Of a stretch of 64,000 bases of DNA, positions 24,090-37,725 are shown piece by piece; position 1 is the stretch's first letter, and each line of letters starts with the position of its first letter. The stretch is from Anastatus disparis. Lineage: Eukaryota > Arthropoda > Insecta > Hymenoptera > Eupelmidae. The stretch spans positions 124,001 through 188,000 of the forward strand of contig JAFFSR010000227.1 of assembly GCA_017163975.1 (NCBI GenBank). Direction: 5' to 3'. Under the pieces are notes generated by a model. It did not search any database, had not been told where the DNA came from, and saw nothing but the letters and a program-made list of their open reading frames with translations. The translations under genes and the position numbers were made by a program.

Positions 24090-26432
24090 GATAATTTTAT
24101 GTTGCTGTAGGCCAAATAACGGACTATAACAAAATTATAAATACGTAACACTTTTTTTATTAATTTGATTTATTTTTATGTTTTTAACATTAATAAATAA
24201 TATATTAATGTATCTTTTCAATTTTTTGATGAAATCAGTTCTGTCACTCTTTCATTTGTTTTTTATTTGTAAACATAAATCTTCAATTTTTTCGCATCGC
24301 TGTTCGCATAATCCAAAATTTTTTTATGGTTAAGAAAATGTCAAAATCAGCTATAAGCATGTAGGCGCGCTCGCGTTATACGGTCTACCTGAGTTGACTA
24401 GTCTGAACACATACATAATCCATACGACTCCGGGTTCGTATGGAAAGCTTCTATACGACATTGAAAACCTATAGAAATATTTGAACAAACTTGCAAATAA
24501 ACACTCATAGATAAAATACTCTATAAATAGCAACTTTTAAGTTTTAACAATTTTTATTTATTGAAATAAATGTGGCAGAAATAAAAGGTAGTTACTTTTG
24601 TTTCATTCATCAATAAGCTTTTTTATGTTTTTTTTTAAATCTATTGCTACAATTCGATAAATACTTTTAGTGAAACATGAAAAATGTTTTAATATTATAT
24701 TTGAAATGAATCTGTTCGATGTTGAAAAAAAAACGTTATAAAAAAGAAAATAGACGTAATATTTTATTTAGGTAGAATTAAAATTTTTAAGATTTCATTT
24801 GTGTTATATTTTGTTAAATCAATTCTTAAATAAATTTTTTATTAAAACTATTAAGCTTTGGTGCAAAGTCAATAGAATATATTTACAATTGGAAAAGACA
24901 TATTGAATGCATCTGTATATTTTAAAAGCACAAGCAGATTTTTGTATCTAATTATTAGAAAAATACATTAAATTAATTCGAAAAATCACTTTAAAACCTA
25001 AAACTTCATTATTACAACGAAGTTTCATTGTCAGTCATCAACAATTTCATTAAAATAGTACTTTTAAAGATACAAATTCTTTAACTGAAAATTAAAAAAA
25101 TACATTTTAAATCAATCAAGTAAAATGTTAATTAATAGAACATCACTATAAAAAAATTTAATAACAAAATTCATTATTCAATCATTCAAATTTACTAATA
25201 CAAATTACTAATTCATTTTCTAATTTACAGTAGAGTTAAATATTCTAAAAATAACTATTAAACAACTTGTTTCAGAATTTTAAAAATAATGAAATAATAC
25301 TTTTTCACTTAAAAAAAATTAACCAAGAATATGAAAGGACATATTACTAAGCTTTTAATCAAAACTAAAATTCTCTAATAGACTGAGAAAGGAATTTTAT
25401 CGGAATGCATGCATACCATCAGTATAATATTTTTAGTTTTTTATTAGCTTTAAAATACCTACATTGTTGTATAATATCACAACATTCCAATCCCAAATTG
25501 TTCTCGTTGTGACAGACTTAAAAGACAAGTCGATAAAATATAAAAAAGGAGAACAACTGTCTTTTTCATTTTTATTCATATATAATTCACAAACAATATG
25601 AAGCAAATTAATTCCTCAAGAGAACTTGCTCAAGTTTTATCACATTATGATGTTTATTGAAAATAAAATGAAAAAAGAAATCACCACGCGCTAGAGAGAG
25701 AAAACAGCTCTCGTTAATATGTCTCTGTCTCTATTTCATGGAAGCCCATTTTCAGCACATGGGATTCGCAGTCTATCCTACTATGTCTGTGATGGCACCA
25801 TAACCCCATAACCCCATTGCTTCTGAATCAAACGAAAAAAGTTTATCTCAGACTATTTTTATCAATGCAAATTTCCACTGACATTCAATATACATTTGAA
25901 CATCGAAGCAAAAGGTTATAACCGTAACACCACTACAAAGAGGATTCCTAAAACTGGGTGTGTCTACATCCAGGGCACCTCCTCGCGGTGACGGCGGGCA
26001 ACGGTCGAATTTCTTTAATTTTTCTTTAGATATATTATTTTCATATCACAAAATTACTATTTACTTTTCAAAAAAGATATATTGATCTCTTGTATTGTAT
26101 AACAAAAGCATTTATATTTAAATAAAGATTTAGGTCATTAAACAAAAATAGACCATCTGATTTAACATTACTTTTTATTTTTTGGAAAAAATGGAAATGA
26201 AAGAAATAGAAAATGATGAACATTGTGCATGAGTCGAACGTTGAAGGAGATGAAATTTTTCAATATATAGATGAAACATAACTATTTTTTGCTATAAGAT
26301 ATATTTATTCATAAATAAAATAACCTTTCACGTCAATACATGCTCTCTTTCTCTCTACACATAATTTTTTTTATCTCATTCTAACCTCAAAATCGCAGCT
26401 TCTTTGCTCATTTTCGGCTCTCATGAGCTAAA
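24090..26432. other. AT-rich stretch, no supported gene
   Basis: Mostly AT-rich. 25,680-25,990 is less AT-rich and non-repetitive (for example CACCTCCTCGCGGTGACGG near 25,978), but no frame with splice or start signals could be built. Nothing else recognised. Confidence 0.4.
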
Positions 26433-26560
26433 TTACATTATTTACCTCTGGCGTAAAGGCTTTTTTACGAAACTCGATACAGCCCTCGCCTTCGGCTCGG
26501 GCTGTAAACCTCTCGTTTCGTAAATTCAGCCTTTCCACCCCAGGTAAATAATGTACTATT
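26433..26560. repeat. Palindrome of the GC-centre family
   Basis: TTACATTATTTACCTCTGG... pairs with CCAGGTAAATAATGTACTATT (to 26,560). The centre GCCCTCGCCTTCGGCTCGGGC is the reverse-strand form of the shared motif. The arm AAAGGCTTTTTTACGAAACTCG is shared with the copy at 43,504. Confidence 0.8.
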
Positions 26561-27601
26561 CTAAACATTTAATTTATTCATTAACAAAATCGAGGATCTC
26601 GAACGAATTCGAGCTAAATTCGATATGATCTCCTATTATTTTTATACAAAAAAGAATCTCATTCAAAGTTCGTTCATTTTACAGGAATAATATATGAAAT
26701 GAAAACTCACTTTGTTGAAAGTTTCAAACGTGTATCCAGCCTTTTAATCTTTGTGAACAACTACAGCTGAAAGGCGAGCTACCTTATTAGAACGAACTAT
26801 CATTTAAGATGATGTAATAGGACATGTAATTCCTACTCTCTAAATATAATTCAGTGGAATTCCAATAAAGTCCAGTGAAATTTCCACTTAATAGATGAGT
26901 GAAAATTGCTTCACTTGAGTTTAGTAAAATTTCGCTGAATAAAATAGTAAAATATTCACCATTTGGATTTCAGTGACAATATCACTGTATTTTAGTGAAA
27001 ATTTTATTGAATTTCAGTGAAAATGTCACCTGATTTCAGTGAAAATGTTATCAAATTTTCAATAAAAATCTCATTGAATTTCAGTAAATTTATTACAAGA
27101 CAAAAGAGTAATTGACAAATGGAAAATTAATTTTTTCTTTTTAAATAAAATACAATATTTTAATAATACTTATTTTAATCATTGATTATTACAATAATTT
27201 GAGATTCATTTATATGTAATAAAGTAGTACAAAATTTTTTATTTTAGTGTTGAATTAATATCAGCAATTTTTTAAAAATTATTAAAATTCATTTATTACT
27301 GAAAAAAATTTTCCATCCTCATATTTAAAAATAATATGTGTGAATTAGAAATTATTATGATAATTGATACTTCAAATAAATATTATTAAAATATTGTATA
27401 TTGTAATTCATTACTTTACTTTAAACTTACCTTTCTACTTGAAAAGCTTAAATGATTATTCTCAATAATATTATATTACCTTTTTTTTAAAAACTTAAAA
27501 TAATTTTCTTCAAATGTTCCTCTTTCCACACGTCGCTACGTCTTCAATATACACAACATATACTTATACTATAATTCCTTATTCGTTCTTGCTATTCATT
27601 G

Positions 27602-28296
27602 TTAAGAGGGCCAGATACTATTAGAAGCTGAAATATATTGCTGAGATATATTGATATAAATTGCTGATGTTTAAAAATAACTAATTTCATATAAAAATAC
27701 ATTCAATTTCAAACATTTTTTGGTTTAAAACATTTTCTATGTCTTGAGAATTGAAGTGGTGGTGCTCGTTGAAAGTCTGGAACAAAAAACCCTTTACCGC
27801 AAGGTTTCTTCATGAGTTTTCATCGGATTCACTTGAAATTTTATGGAGATATTCAAAATTATAGTAGAATCCATATAAGTGGAGCAGATTTTGAATTAAT
27901 TTATTTCTATTTATTTATCAACTTATTATTTATAATAATTAATAAAAAAAATTTTTTTGAAATTGTTTTTTTTTCAAAAATTTTTTAATTATTTGAATTT
28001 TTTATGAATGTTTTACACTTATATGGATTCTACTATAATTTTAAATATCTCCATAAGATTTTAAGTAAATCCAATGAAAGCTCATGAAGAAACCTTGCGG
28101 TAAAGGGTTTTTTGTTGCAGACTGTCAACGAGCACCACTACTTCAATTCTCAAGATATAGAAAATGTTTTAAACCAAAAAATGTTTGAAATAGAATGTAT
28201 GTTTATATGAAATTAGTTATTTTTAAACATCAGCAATTTATATCAATATATCTCAGCAATACATTTCAGCTTCTAATAGTATCTAGTCCCCTTAAG
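27602..28296. mobile_element. Fold-back element, arms about 290 bp
   Basis: TTAAGAGGGCCAGATACTATT (27,602) is mirrored by ATAGTATCTAGTCCCCTTAAG (to 28,296). The arms share AGAAGCTGAAATATATTGCT, AAACATTTTTTGGTTTAAAA, CGTTGAAAGTCTG-like and ACCGCAAGGTTTCTTCATGA with their complements. Non-coding. Confidence 0.85.
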
Positions 28297-29626
28297 AGGC
28301 GGTCGGAACCAAATCGGTGACTTTCGGTATATATCAAGTCAGCATTTTTCGCTTTACGATAATATTTTGTATATTTTTATGACTTAAACTATTTCAAATT
28401 ATTCTTTATATACATGACTAGAGGAAATGACTATATTTTTACCATATGAATCAGTATAGTACATTACGATACAAGTGACCTAAGTGGCACTTTATTACAC
28501 GGCCGGAGTTATCGCCCGAGCGCAGCGAGGGCGATAACGTAGTGCCGTGTAATAAAGTTCCACTAAGGTCACGAGTATCGTATACTATTTTGTAGCACGT
28601 GGGACATAAATCCGCCAAATTAAATCTGTACTCTTCAAAATCAGTAATAAACAAAAACTATGCACTCCACGAATTATAATTCAAAAAATAAAAGCGAAAA
28701 CTATAAAAAACCAAACACTACGCATCCTGTGAATGATAAATCGAAAAAAAGAAAAGAAAACTATAAATAAACTAAAACTAAACACTCCATGAATAATAGA
28801 TCGAAAAAGAAAAAAAAGAATATAATTTCAAAAATATAATCAAAATGTGTAATAATAATTAATTTTTATCAATATTATTGATATTATGTGAAATTGTTTG
28901 TTGAAATCATCTTCTATGAAGTCATAAATTGAAATTTTGTTTCACGTATGAATTAGCGTCGTAGGAGCGGTGAGGAGGTAACATGTTTAGTATAGCAATA
29001 GCAATCGTGTGTAGTAATAGGGGGTTCCCCGTAGCATTTTATAATACAACGCTGAAATGACTATACCACTTCGCTCTACATGTTACGCTACTATCAATTT
29101 TAGTTTTACTCGTATCTTACTTGCTTATAATTGTTATTTAATTTGAAGAATGTTAATGTAAAAGAGTTTCAATATACTACAGCTTATTGTTATTTATGAA
29201 AATACTTTAAAAAATAATTTACATATAAAATTATTTCTTATTATATACGTAACGTTACCTAAGTAAATTCATTATTGTACCGTGTAAAAAAGTGCCACCT
29301 AGGTAACAGAAAAGTGTTACCTAAGTGCGGATTTAGGTCCCGCAGTGCTATAAAATAAATTATTATAAGCATTTATCACAAATATCAAACTGACTTGACA
29401 TATACCGCATGCAAAAAACTGTCGTGTCGATTGTTAGGTGGGATTTTTCGCTTTATAACAATATTTTATATATTTTTGTGGCTTTAACTATTTTAAATTA
29501 TTCTTTATATACATGACTAGAGGAAATGACTATATTTTTACCATATTAATAAATGAATAAATTATTATAAGCATTTATTACAAGCACCGAACTAAGTCAC
29601 CGATTTGGTTCCGACCGCCTCTTAAG
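28291..29626. mobile_element. Element with CTTAAGAGGCGGTCGGAACC termini
   Basis: CTTAAGAGGCGGTCGGAACC at 28,291 is mirrored by GGTTCCGACCGCCTCTTAAG (to 29,626). An internal direct duplication (TTTATATACATGACTAGAGG) appears at about 28,405 and 29,505. The ~900-bp element 28,457-29,355 interrupts one copy, so the insertion is younger than the duplication. Confidence 0.8.
28457..29355 (+). mobile_element. ~900-bp palindrome-headed element, most complete copy
   Basis: The head palindrome TAGTACATTACGATACAAGTG...TCGTATACTATTTTG has centre GCCCGAGCGCAGCGAGGGC. It is followed by an A-rich body with CGAAAACTATAAA and GAATGATAAATCG-like blocks, a GCGTCGTAGGAGCGG block near 28,957, and the tail AAGTGCGGATTTAGGTCCCG to CAGTGCTATAAAAT. 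Other copies are at 8,083, 13,315 (minus), 43,625 (minus, split) and 60,415. No open frame of note. Confidence 0.8.
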
Positions 29627-29890
29627 ACGCGTGCTTTCACATATCGTTTCCGGCAAGACATGTGCTGCCACCCTTACAAATTTTAACTCTTACTTTTTTA
29701 ATCAGTAAAATTTTTACTGAATTATCAGTGGAATAAAATAAACACTACAAGTTTAGTTGAATTTTTAATAATATTTCAGTGGAATAAAGGAGGCACTGAA
29801 ATTTCAGTAAATTTTTTACTGATTTTTCAGTGAAATCATATCCGCTGAATCAAATAGTGAAATTTTCACTGGATTATATTTAGAGAGTAG

Positions 29891-32544
29891 ATAGATGCAA
29901 TTTTTCGAATTCTATTTTTTTTAAATATCTCTATATCATGTTTTTTATTAGTTAAAATGGAAGGCTATAATACAGAGATTTTATTTTTAAAAATTTGAAA
30001 AACTGTAATGTCGATATTTTACATTGCCATAAAATGAATAAATCACGTAAAGAAGTTAAAAATTTAATTGAAATTTATTTAGTCGAATATGTGTGCATAT
30101 GAATAAAGCTATGTTTACCAAAGAAGCGTAAAATACGTTAAAATTTTCAAACAGTCAATTCAGTCGCAACTAAAGCCAATTAATCATTAAATTGCTTATT
30201 TAACATCGCCTAGGGAAATGAGGATTTGTGTGAAGGAAGCTTCGCTACTCTGATGCTTCATGTATATGCTAGTTGAGCTATAATGTTAAATTTCTTGTTA
30301 CTCTTGTTTTTGTTACGGGTTGTCGCAGTTTCAATTTAATGACTAAACTTTCTATTTATTGCAACATTTTTCAACTTATTTTATCACATATATTTTAATA
30401 TATTATTTACAAAGTTATTAAAATACATGAAAATAGAAAAATTATCATAATTAATTATAAAAAATACTTTTTTTATTAATAATTTTAATTTATTGACGAC
30501 AACTTATCGAGTTCTTTTTAATGTGTAAAAGCTATTAAATTTTATAATGTTGTGTTACATAAAGTTGTATTCTTTTTAATAAATCTGTAAATCATTCTAT
30601 GTATTTGATTTTTAAAAATTTTACTCTAATAGACGAACAAGTAGATTTATCAAATCTGCTGATAAAAATATACGATTCAATTGAACACTTTTTTTATTAA
30701 TAAGAATAAAACTATAGATATTTCTGACTTCCTCAATCTCAAACTAAATTCAAAAATCAAAATTAATTATCATTCAAGTACGATTTATAGGAGGTTCAAT
30801 AAAATTCCTTATATTTAAAATTTACAAGATATGTGTGCTCCGCTTACGATAGAATGTAAATTTTCTTCACATGTTAATAAAACGTTTATAAATAACAATT
30901 CAAAACTTTTGATCTTGGACGTAAATAAACTTTTCTTAAAATATAATTAAACTTAAGTCATGAAGTTTCATAAAAAATATTCTAAAGAGCGTTATATTTT
31001 TTTTATTAAGTACTTTCTTTGAAAGTATCATAAATTCTCACATGATTTACGAAAATTAATAAAAGAGTTATCTCGACAAAAAAAGAGGGGGGAGGGGGAA
31101 AAACGAAGAAGAAGAATAAGCCACAAAAAGTAAAACTTGGTCACTAACGGGTCAGTAGACACAAAAGTTTTTGGCAACAGTTCATCGGTTACATCCTTCT
31201 TTTTTTTCCTTTTCAACCTAATTTTTCTTATACATTTTCACTTCCTACGACAAAAGCAGAAAGTTCTCTATTATCCTAGTCAGACAATACACAAAATGAA
31301 AAAAATTCAAAAGATATATCTAAAAAGTTTACGAAAGCTTCTTTATCGACGTCAGATATGCGTGTTTTTATCAGCATTACATAGAAAAGCTCTAAAGATA
31401 CAAAAGTTAGCATTTATCATTTAGGTCGATATTACAGTTTAGCATTTTTCTTTCTTATTCTTCTTTTTCTTATGATTTTTTTTCTTTCTTTTTTCCATGT
31501 GTGGCGCTGTTAGGCAGTTTATGCGATTAAATAAATATTTTCATTTCTCTTTAAATGAATACACAATGAAAGTTTGATAATAATGTTAAGAAAAACCAAA
31601 ATGAAAAATCACGGAAACGTAAGAATAAAATTAATGATTTGATTCTATGCTTGTTTACTTTGTAAATGTTAAAAGAATTTCGAAGCGACAAGTCTGAGGA
31701 GTCGATTGAGTAAATATATGATTTCCATTGCTCTTTACACAATTTATTCTCAGAGATTTTAATTATAAACATTATTTTTATTTTTTTTTAATCGATTACC
31801 AAATAAATAATATAAATAAGTTTTTTATTCAGATTTTTGTTTTACCAAATCATCAATTTTTATTGTGCATTTTGAAGATTTAAATAAATAACAAATATAT
31901 ATAATAAAAAGTAAAAATCATCGTTAAAATTAAATTAAATTTTTATTTAAATTAATAATAATATTACATGTAAGGCTTATGATTTTACTAAAGAAAATAC
32001 TTTAACCTTCATGCGCGTCACAGTAGAAAGAAGCCGAATATAGTCAGACAATAAGATAGAAACTTAATTCATCTGATTTTTTAAATTTAAATGTATATTT
32101 ATTGATACTAAACATATGTTTATTAATAAAATTTTATCGTTATAAATTTATTTATTATGTTTAGAAAAATATGAGAAAATTTTTCTTTTTAGGCTTCTTG
32201 AATAAAAACTTTACGTCGACAGATTTTTTTATCAACATCATACTCTGTACTGTATTAAAGAATTCAATTAAGTTTGTAAAAAAAATGACAAAAATTTCTC
32301 GAAAACATTGCTTAATTTTATGCTTTCAAAATACGGGATGGGTTTTATCTAAAAGTTACAATAAAATTAGTGTTCATATAAGAAAACGCTGCCAAGTGCT
32401 TTGGCGCAATGCTTTTTTCATAGAGCTCATTGAGTTTAAGTAATTTTATTTTATATTTTTAAATATGATTTCAATCTCAAAAATGATTTATCAGCAATAT
32501 TTCCCAATATCTTTTATATATTCAATATTTAATTTGTTCAATAT
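29891..32544. other. AT-rich stretch, nothing supported
   Basis: No repeat termini or gene recognised. Short frames on both strands at 31,028-31,772 are Lys/Phe-rich by composition. Confidence 0.45.
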
Positions 32545-32885
32545 TTCAAATTGTTCTAAATTTAAAACTACGCTGGTGCTTCCGTACCAGTTAGACAAAA
32601 AAATAAATTGTATGCAAAATTTGAAGCAAATCTATCAAGTAGTTTTTGAGATCTAATTGGCTTGATAAATACAAAAAATTTTTTCAAAATTTTCAAAATG
32701 CTCTAAAATTAAAACTACGCTAAGAAAATCAATTTTCAAAAGTTTATTTTATTTTGGCAATCGCAAATAATTTCCATGCAAATTTTTAAGCAAATTCATG
32801 GAGTAGTTTTCGAGATACAATTGGGTAACTGAATGCACAGACACACATACAGGCATTTTCTAGAAACCACTTTTTTCGACTCCCT
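32545..32885 (+). repeat. Diverged tandem-like pair, possible LINE 3' relic
   Basis: TTCTAAATTTAAAACTACGCT... AAGCAAATCTATCAAGTAGTTTTTGAGAT (about 32,548-32,651) is echoed by AAATTAAAACTACGCT...AAGCAAATTCATGGAGTAGTTTTCGAGAT (32,704-32,818). It continues into ACTGAATGCACAGACACACATACAGG. The AGTAGTTTTCGAGATA...CACACATACAGGC wording is typical of decayed LINE 3' ends in insects. Weak call. Confidence 0.35.
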
Positions 32886-35800
32886 GAGTCTAAATATGCA
32901 CAAATTAATAAAAAAATAGAAAAAAAATTTTTTCTTCGGTACAATGCTTTTTCCATGAGAAAGCAAAATCAAAGTGACAAATTTTTAAAGTGTATATGGA
33001 TTTTTATTGACATAATTTTTAAAAATTCTCTAAATTTAAAATAAAACATTTAACGGAAATTCCTTAAAATTGATGCGTTTATTTAACGTATAAAGATGTA
33101 TTTATTTTATAAGTTTTATTATTCCCGTAAATTAGCAAAGAAAAAAGTTAAATTTATTTTAGTGGTACTAAAAATTATAAATCCAAAAAACACGTAAGCA
33201 TTTACGTGTTAGTCAAAAAATCGATGACCCAGCATTTTGTTAGTATGATAATGCACTAGAGTTTCACCTTTCTAATCAATATATGTTTTTACGTTGTCAT
33301 AAAAAAGGCTCGATGCTTTTGTTTTGAATAAAAGACTTGCCATTCATTTTCTTTTTCTGGCAATACTTTGTAATTCATTGTTTCTTTTTTTAGCTTTGCG
33401 AAAAAGAAGAAAAAGAGATCAAAAGAAACAAAAAGAACACCAAAGTAGAACTAAAATAAATGAAATGACGAATCGAAAAATAAAGTAATTCTTACAAATT
33501 GTAAGTGTACCGTAGCACATAGCCAAAGTTTCAGACGATGTCCAGTTATTTGTGATCATCGTCCTTTTTTCTTCATTTTTTTTCTTTTTTTATATAGTTC
33601 CCAAACGTAAGATTTGGAAAAGTCTGAGAGACAAAGTACGGTTTTTCTTTTGACCATCAGATACATAGAGTTTATAAATGGAATAAAGCCAGTCAGCGCT
33701 TTTGTCACCTCGCAATGCTGTAGAATTAACTTTCTTCTTTTTATAACCTTGGTTAGTGCAATCTCGTGTTTTCATTCTTAGAGCGATTTAATTTTTTTTA
33801 AGTATTCTTCTTAGGCCTTGTGATATGTGTTTATCGATCGGCTGGTATTCAAATAAACCAAAGACTCGCCAGGACATTAAAGTTTTGTAATGATAACTAA
33901 AAATCTTTGTTTGAAGATATTTAACTTTCAATTTATGATGTACGAAATAATCATTTATGCAAAGAGTTAATAATAATTTCAATAATAATTTTAGACTTAT
34001 ACAATCATTGAATTTATCATTGTTAAAGGTACGTCTTTTTAAGAGGATAAAAAATATTAAATTTATTTATTTATTTTAACTACAGCTGCAATTTACATGT
34101 ATTTTATTTTTTTATTTAATTCATCAAGTTTCATTATTTTAAATAAATATATATTGTAAATAACTGTAAGATAAATATCGTTATGAATTTACGTATTTCA
34201 AATATTTAAAATTATATCTACTGATTATAAAATTATTTAAATCATCTATTTTGTTTTTTGATAGCTTATACTTTTAGCTTAAAATCGACATAAGTTATGA
34301 AAGTCAATTTTTTTTTCCATAAAAAAAGATTTATATATGTTTGTATATAAGTAGAAAAAACTTACTTACCATATAAAAAGCCTGAGAAACAAACGTAAAG
34401 CAATTGTAAAAGCCAAAAGTATAACTACAAACGAGCTAGTCTCTTCTTTTGTTCTTTCTTATATACAACATTCTCTTTGAAAATCAGCGAGACTTTCATC
34501 TTTTCCGCATCCCCTTAACATCAGTCAATAATAAAGCATTAAAAGCATTATTATATTTTCTCAATAGAATAAAGTAAAAGAAAAAAAAGAGAAATTTGTA
34601 ATTTCGTCTTGTTGCTAATATTTCTTCAATATTAACAACTCGTAAGACTCTTGGCAAGTGGTCAACTAAAGGAACATGAGTTAAATTTCTGCTACAAATA
34701 AACTTGTTGCTAGTTATTCACTGCTTAACGAACCATCCCTTTTTCTTCTTACACTTCAACACTTTCTGTTTTCGGCCAACCGCCACCGTCAACCAGCTTT
34801 TGTCAACAGTCAAAAGAGATAGTACTACGTGCGTTTAAATTCATACTACAATGCAGATTTTGTTTCATTTTTTTTTCTTTTGTTGAAAAGTTACGTTATG
34901 TTTGATAAATTATCGTGCAAAAATTAAATATTTGATTATTATAAATTTTTAGTATTAAAATTTTATAATTTTTTAATCAATTTTCGATAAGGTGAAAATT
35001 TTAAAATTAGTACGTTATATTTATAAATTTAATTTTTGAATAAACATCTTATAAATTTTAACACCCCATGCTCACATAGACGCGTGCTCAAATGCACATG
35101 TATACAAATGTAAATGTTAAAAAATTTTTTTTAACAAATTCAAATACTAAAGAAGCATAAAGTTAGCTAATAATAATATAATTGAATTTGTCTCAATTGA
35201 AAGTAAGTTAAAAAAATGCATTTAATTTTCACGGATACCCTTGCTATATTAAGAAAATATTTTTTTTTTAATTAAGAAATATTAAAAATTTTTAATTACC
35301 GATAAATATTCCTTAGGTATATTATTAGAAAAAAAAGTTTAATTCTAATAATCATGAAATATGAAAATTGGGAATAATTTAATAATGCACTTTTAGTACC
35401 AAGTATACAAAGTTTCATTTTCTATACAGATTTTATTTTTATCATTTGATTAATACTATGCCAAGTAACTATATACAGTTTTAGCCGCGATTCGAAGATC
35501 AAAAACTCGAAAATATTAAAATGATGAATAAAAAAATAGCAGTTTATTCAGTTGTGTTTAAAAAAATAGTAATCGCAACTTTTGTGCATAAAGTGATCTT
35601 CCCACACACTTTTCTTTTCTTAATGTACCATTATGTTTTCAAAATACATTCTGTAAATATTTAAATACCTCACATGTTTAAATGTACTAGTATTTTAGAA
35701 CTGATATATTTTCTCATTAAATATTTATCTTATGAAACGATTGAAATGGGAAGAAATATCTTAGATTGAAAATCTAATGTTCATTTAATTTTTATTTTTT

Positions 35801-36258
35801 AGATGCTCGACAATTCAGTGAGACAGCATTGAATTGCTCTAAGAAATGTCCAAAAAAGATCGAACAAAGTTACCTAGCTGACAAAAAAAAATAGTAAGTC
35901 TATATGTTTTAATAATTATTCATGCTTTTTTCATAACTATTTCACAGTACCTTCGTATCTATACTCATAAACATATGCAAATACATGTTTTTCCTGCTCA
36001 TCGTTAAAAAACATTATTGTATTTTTTATAGTTATTTTTTCAGTCTTTAGGAATTTTCAGATTTTATAAAATATTTGATATTTTTCTGCAACACTAAATG
36101 TTTGATATATTATTTTTTATATATTAGTCACATATCGATAATTAGACAAAAAAAATTTTTTTTTCTTATTTTTGCACTTCTTTATACTGTATTAAATTTG
36201 TCTTCATACCGAACGCTATAATTTTATTTATTCCCATCTCAACAGTAATGACCACTTT
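32886..36258. other. AT-rich stretch with at most weak exon-like signals
   Basis: Mostly AT-rich. On the minus strand a TATATAAG (34,458-34,465) precedes an open stretch that meets GTAAGT at about 34,363, but no usable initiation codon precedes the donor except an ATG right at it. A possible internal exon at 35,803-35,893 is listed separately. Otherwise nothing seen. Confidence 0.35.
35803..35893 (+). other. Possible internal exon (91 nt)
   Basis: A T-rich tract ending TTTTTTAG precedes a 91-nt block that is less AT-rich than its surroundings and is followed by GTAAGT. In one frame it reads openly from ARQFSETALNCSKKCP to the donor. No neighbouring exon was found in a compatible phase, so it may be a non-coding exon or chance. 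Confidence 0.3.
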
Positions 36259-36686
36259 CCCTATCAGAAAAAAATAAATAAAGACAATTGAAGAAATCTG
36301 AATATATATGAATAATACAGGATGAAACAGAAGACAACATAAATAAAATGTAAAAAAGTGGCCGGATGAAGACTTAAAACAACAGTTATTTATAGTTTTC
36401 TTCAGCTATAAACAGATGTATTTATTAAATATACCGCTTTTTTAATTAAAAATTATAATTAATCAAAAAGAGAACAGTTATTTACAGTTTTCTTCTGTAT
36501 TAAACTATTATAAACAGTTTGCTACAGATAATAAATATTTTTCAGTTATCAATAAATGTAACTGTTGAAAACTGAAGAAAACGATAAATAACTGTTGTCT
36601 TAAGTCTCAATTCAACCACTTTTCTACAGTTAATAACTGTATTCTTCAGTTTTATTCAGATATCTACATATTTTTTTCTGCTAGGG
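36259..36686. mobile_element. Inverted-repeat MITE, CCCTATCAGAAAAAAATA termini
   Basis: CCCTATCAGAAAAAAATA is mirrored by TATTTTTTTCTGCTAGGG (to 36,686). The arms hold diverged ACAGTTATTTATAGTTTTCTTC motifs in both orientations. Same terminal signature (CCCTAGYRG) as the minisatellite MITE at 12,113. Confidence 0.7.
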
Positions 36687-37584
36687 TTATTACTTGAAAA
36701 GCGGGCTAAAAGTAAGATATAATTGACTTCTAAAATTTTAGTAAGAATAAAGTAGGGGAGACCGGGACTAGTATTAACATTTTTTGAAAAAATATCTCTA
36801 TTTTTGTATGTAAGCATTATTTAATTATGCAGCCTATTTCATATGTTAGCGTAAGCTATTAGTTATGATTTCGCACAGGATTTTTTTAAAATCATCAATA
36901 GATTTTTTTTGGGAGGGGATTTATTAAAAATGTTTCCATGTTAATTTTTACCCCGCGTGGGGTAAGTATTAACATTATGTTCTTTTCATTCTGAAGATGT
37001 AATTTGACAGTAAATACAAACAATTAATTAATTTTAACAAAAAACTATATGTTTTAGCTATAAATAAATATATATACACAAATAACAATTCATATATAAA
37101 AAAAGGAAATTGTAACAAAATGTTAAAAAATTATTTGTATTTTTCGCAAAAAAAATATGATTTTTTTTTCTACGCATTGATTATAAATAAAAAAATTGAT
37201 TATAAAATATCTATAAACATAAAAATCACAGTACAGTTTCTCTTTGAATTAATTTTTTATCTAACACATTTAGTGATCGTTATCGAAATCATAATCTTAT
37301 AAATATTAACCGGTTAAGTGGCACGACATTTTTCACTTTAAGGGGATATCGTAGTTATCCCCTCCTAATAATATTGTTATTCAAAGTCCATGAGTAAACG
37401 GTGCGTCGAATCATATTCTTTCACTACAGAAAGAAAATTTATAAGATTAATCCTGAGTGCGGATAACTCAAGAAATTTATTAAAATATTACACATAAAAA
37501 GTTATGAACAAACTTTCAATGTATAGTATTGTGAGGTTAGGTTTATCGAGCTTGATATCTAATTTTCATTCAAAGTTCATGAAA

Positions 37585-37672
37585 TAGTATATTGTGTAAC
37601 GAGTGAGGTTTAGTTGACTATTGCCCTCGTGCGCAATGGTCAACTAAACCGAACGAGATTCACATACTATTT
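37585..37672. repeat. Short palindrome of the TAGTATATT family
   Basis: TAGTATATTGTGTAACGAGTG pairs with its complement ending in CACATACTATT around a short centre (GCCCTCGTGCGC). Smaller and more decayed than its relatives. Confidence 0.55.
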
Positions 37673-37690
37673 TTTCTCATAAGTGCTGGG

Positions 37691-37696
<6 letters not shown>

Positions 37697-37723
<27 letters not shown>
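37697..37723. repeat. (GA)n microsatellite
   Basis: About 13 GA repeats. A mirrored (CT)n tract lies at about 37,930-37,948. Confidence 0.8.

Positions 37724-37725
<2 letters not shown>

Larger units (their letters stand above)
26833..29890. mobile_element. Outer element of a nested stack, CTACTCTCTAAATATAAT termini
   Basis: CTACTCTCTAAATATAATTC at 26,833 pairs with GATTATATTTAGAGAGTAG ending 29,890. Both flanks are rich in TTTCAGTGAAAAT-type sub-repeats, inverted between the sides. Inside lie a fold-back (27,602-28,296) and a second element (28,291-29,626), which itself contains a third (28,457-29,355). No transposase gene is left. Confidence 0.7.
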
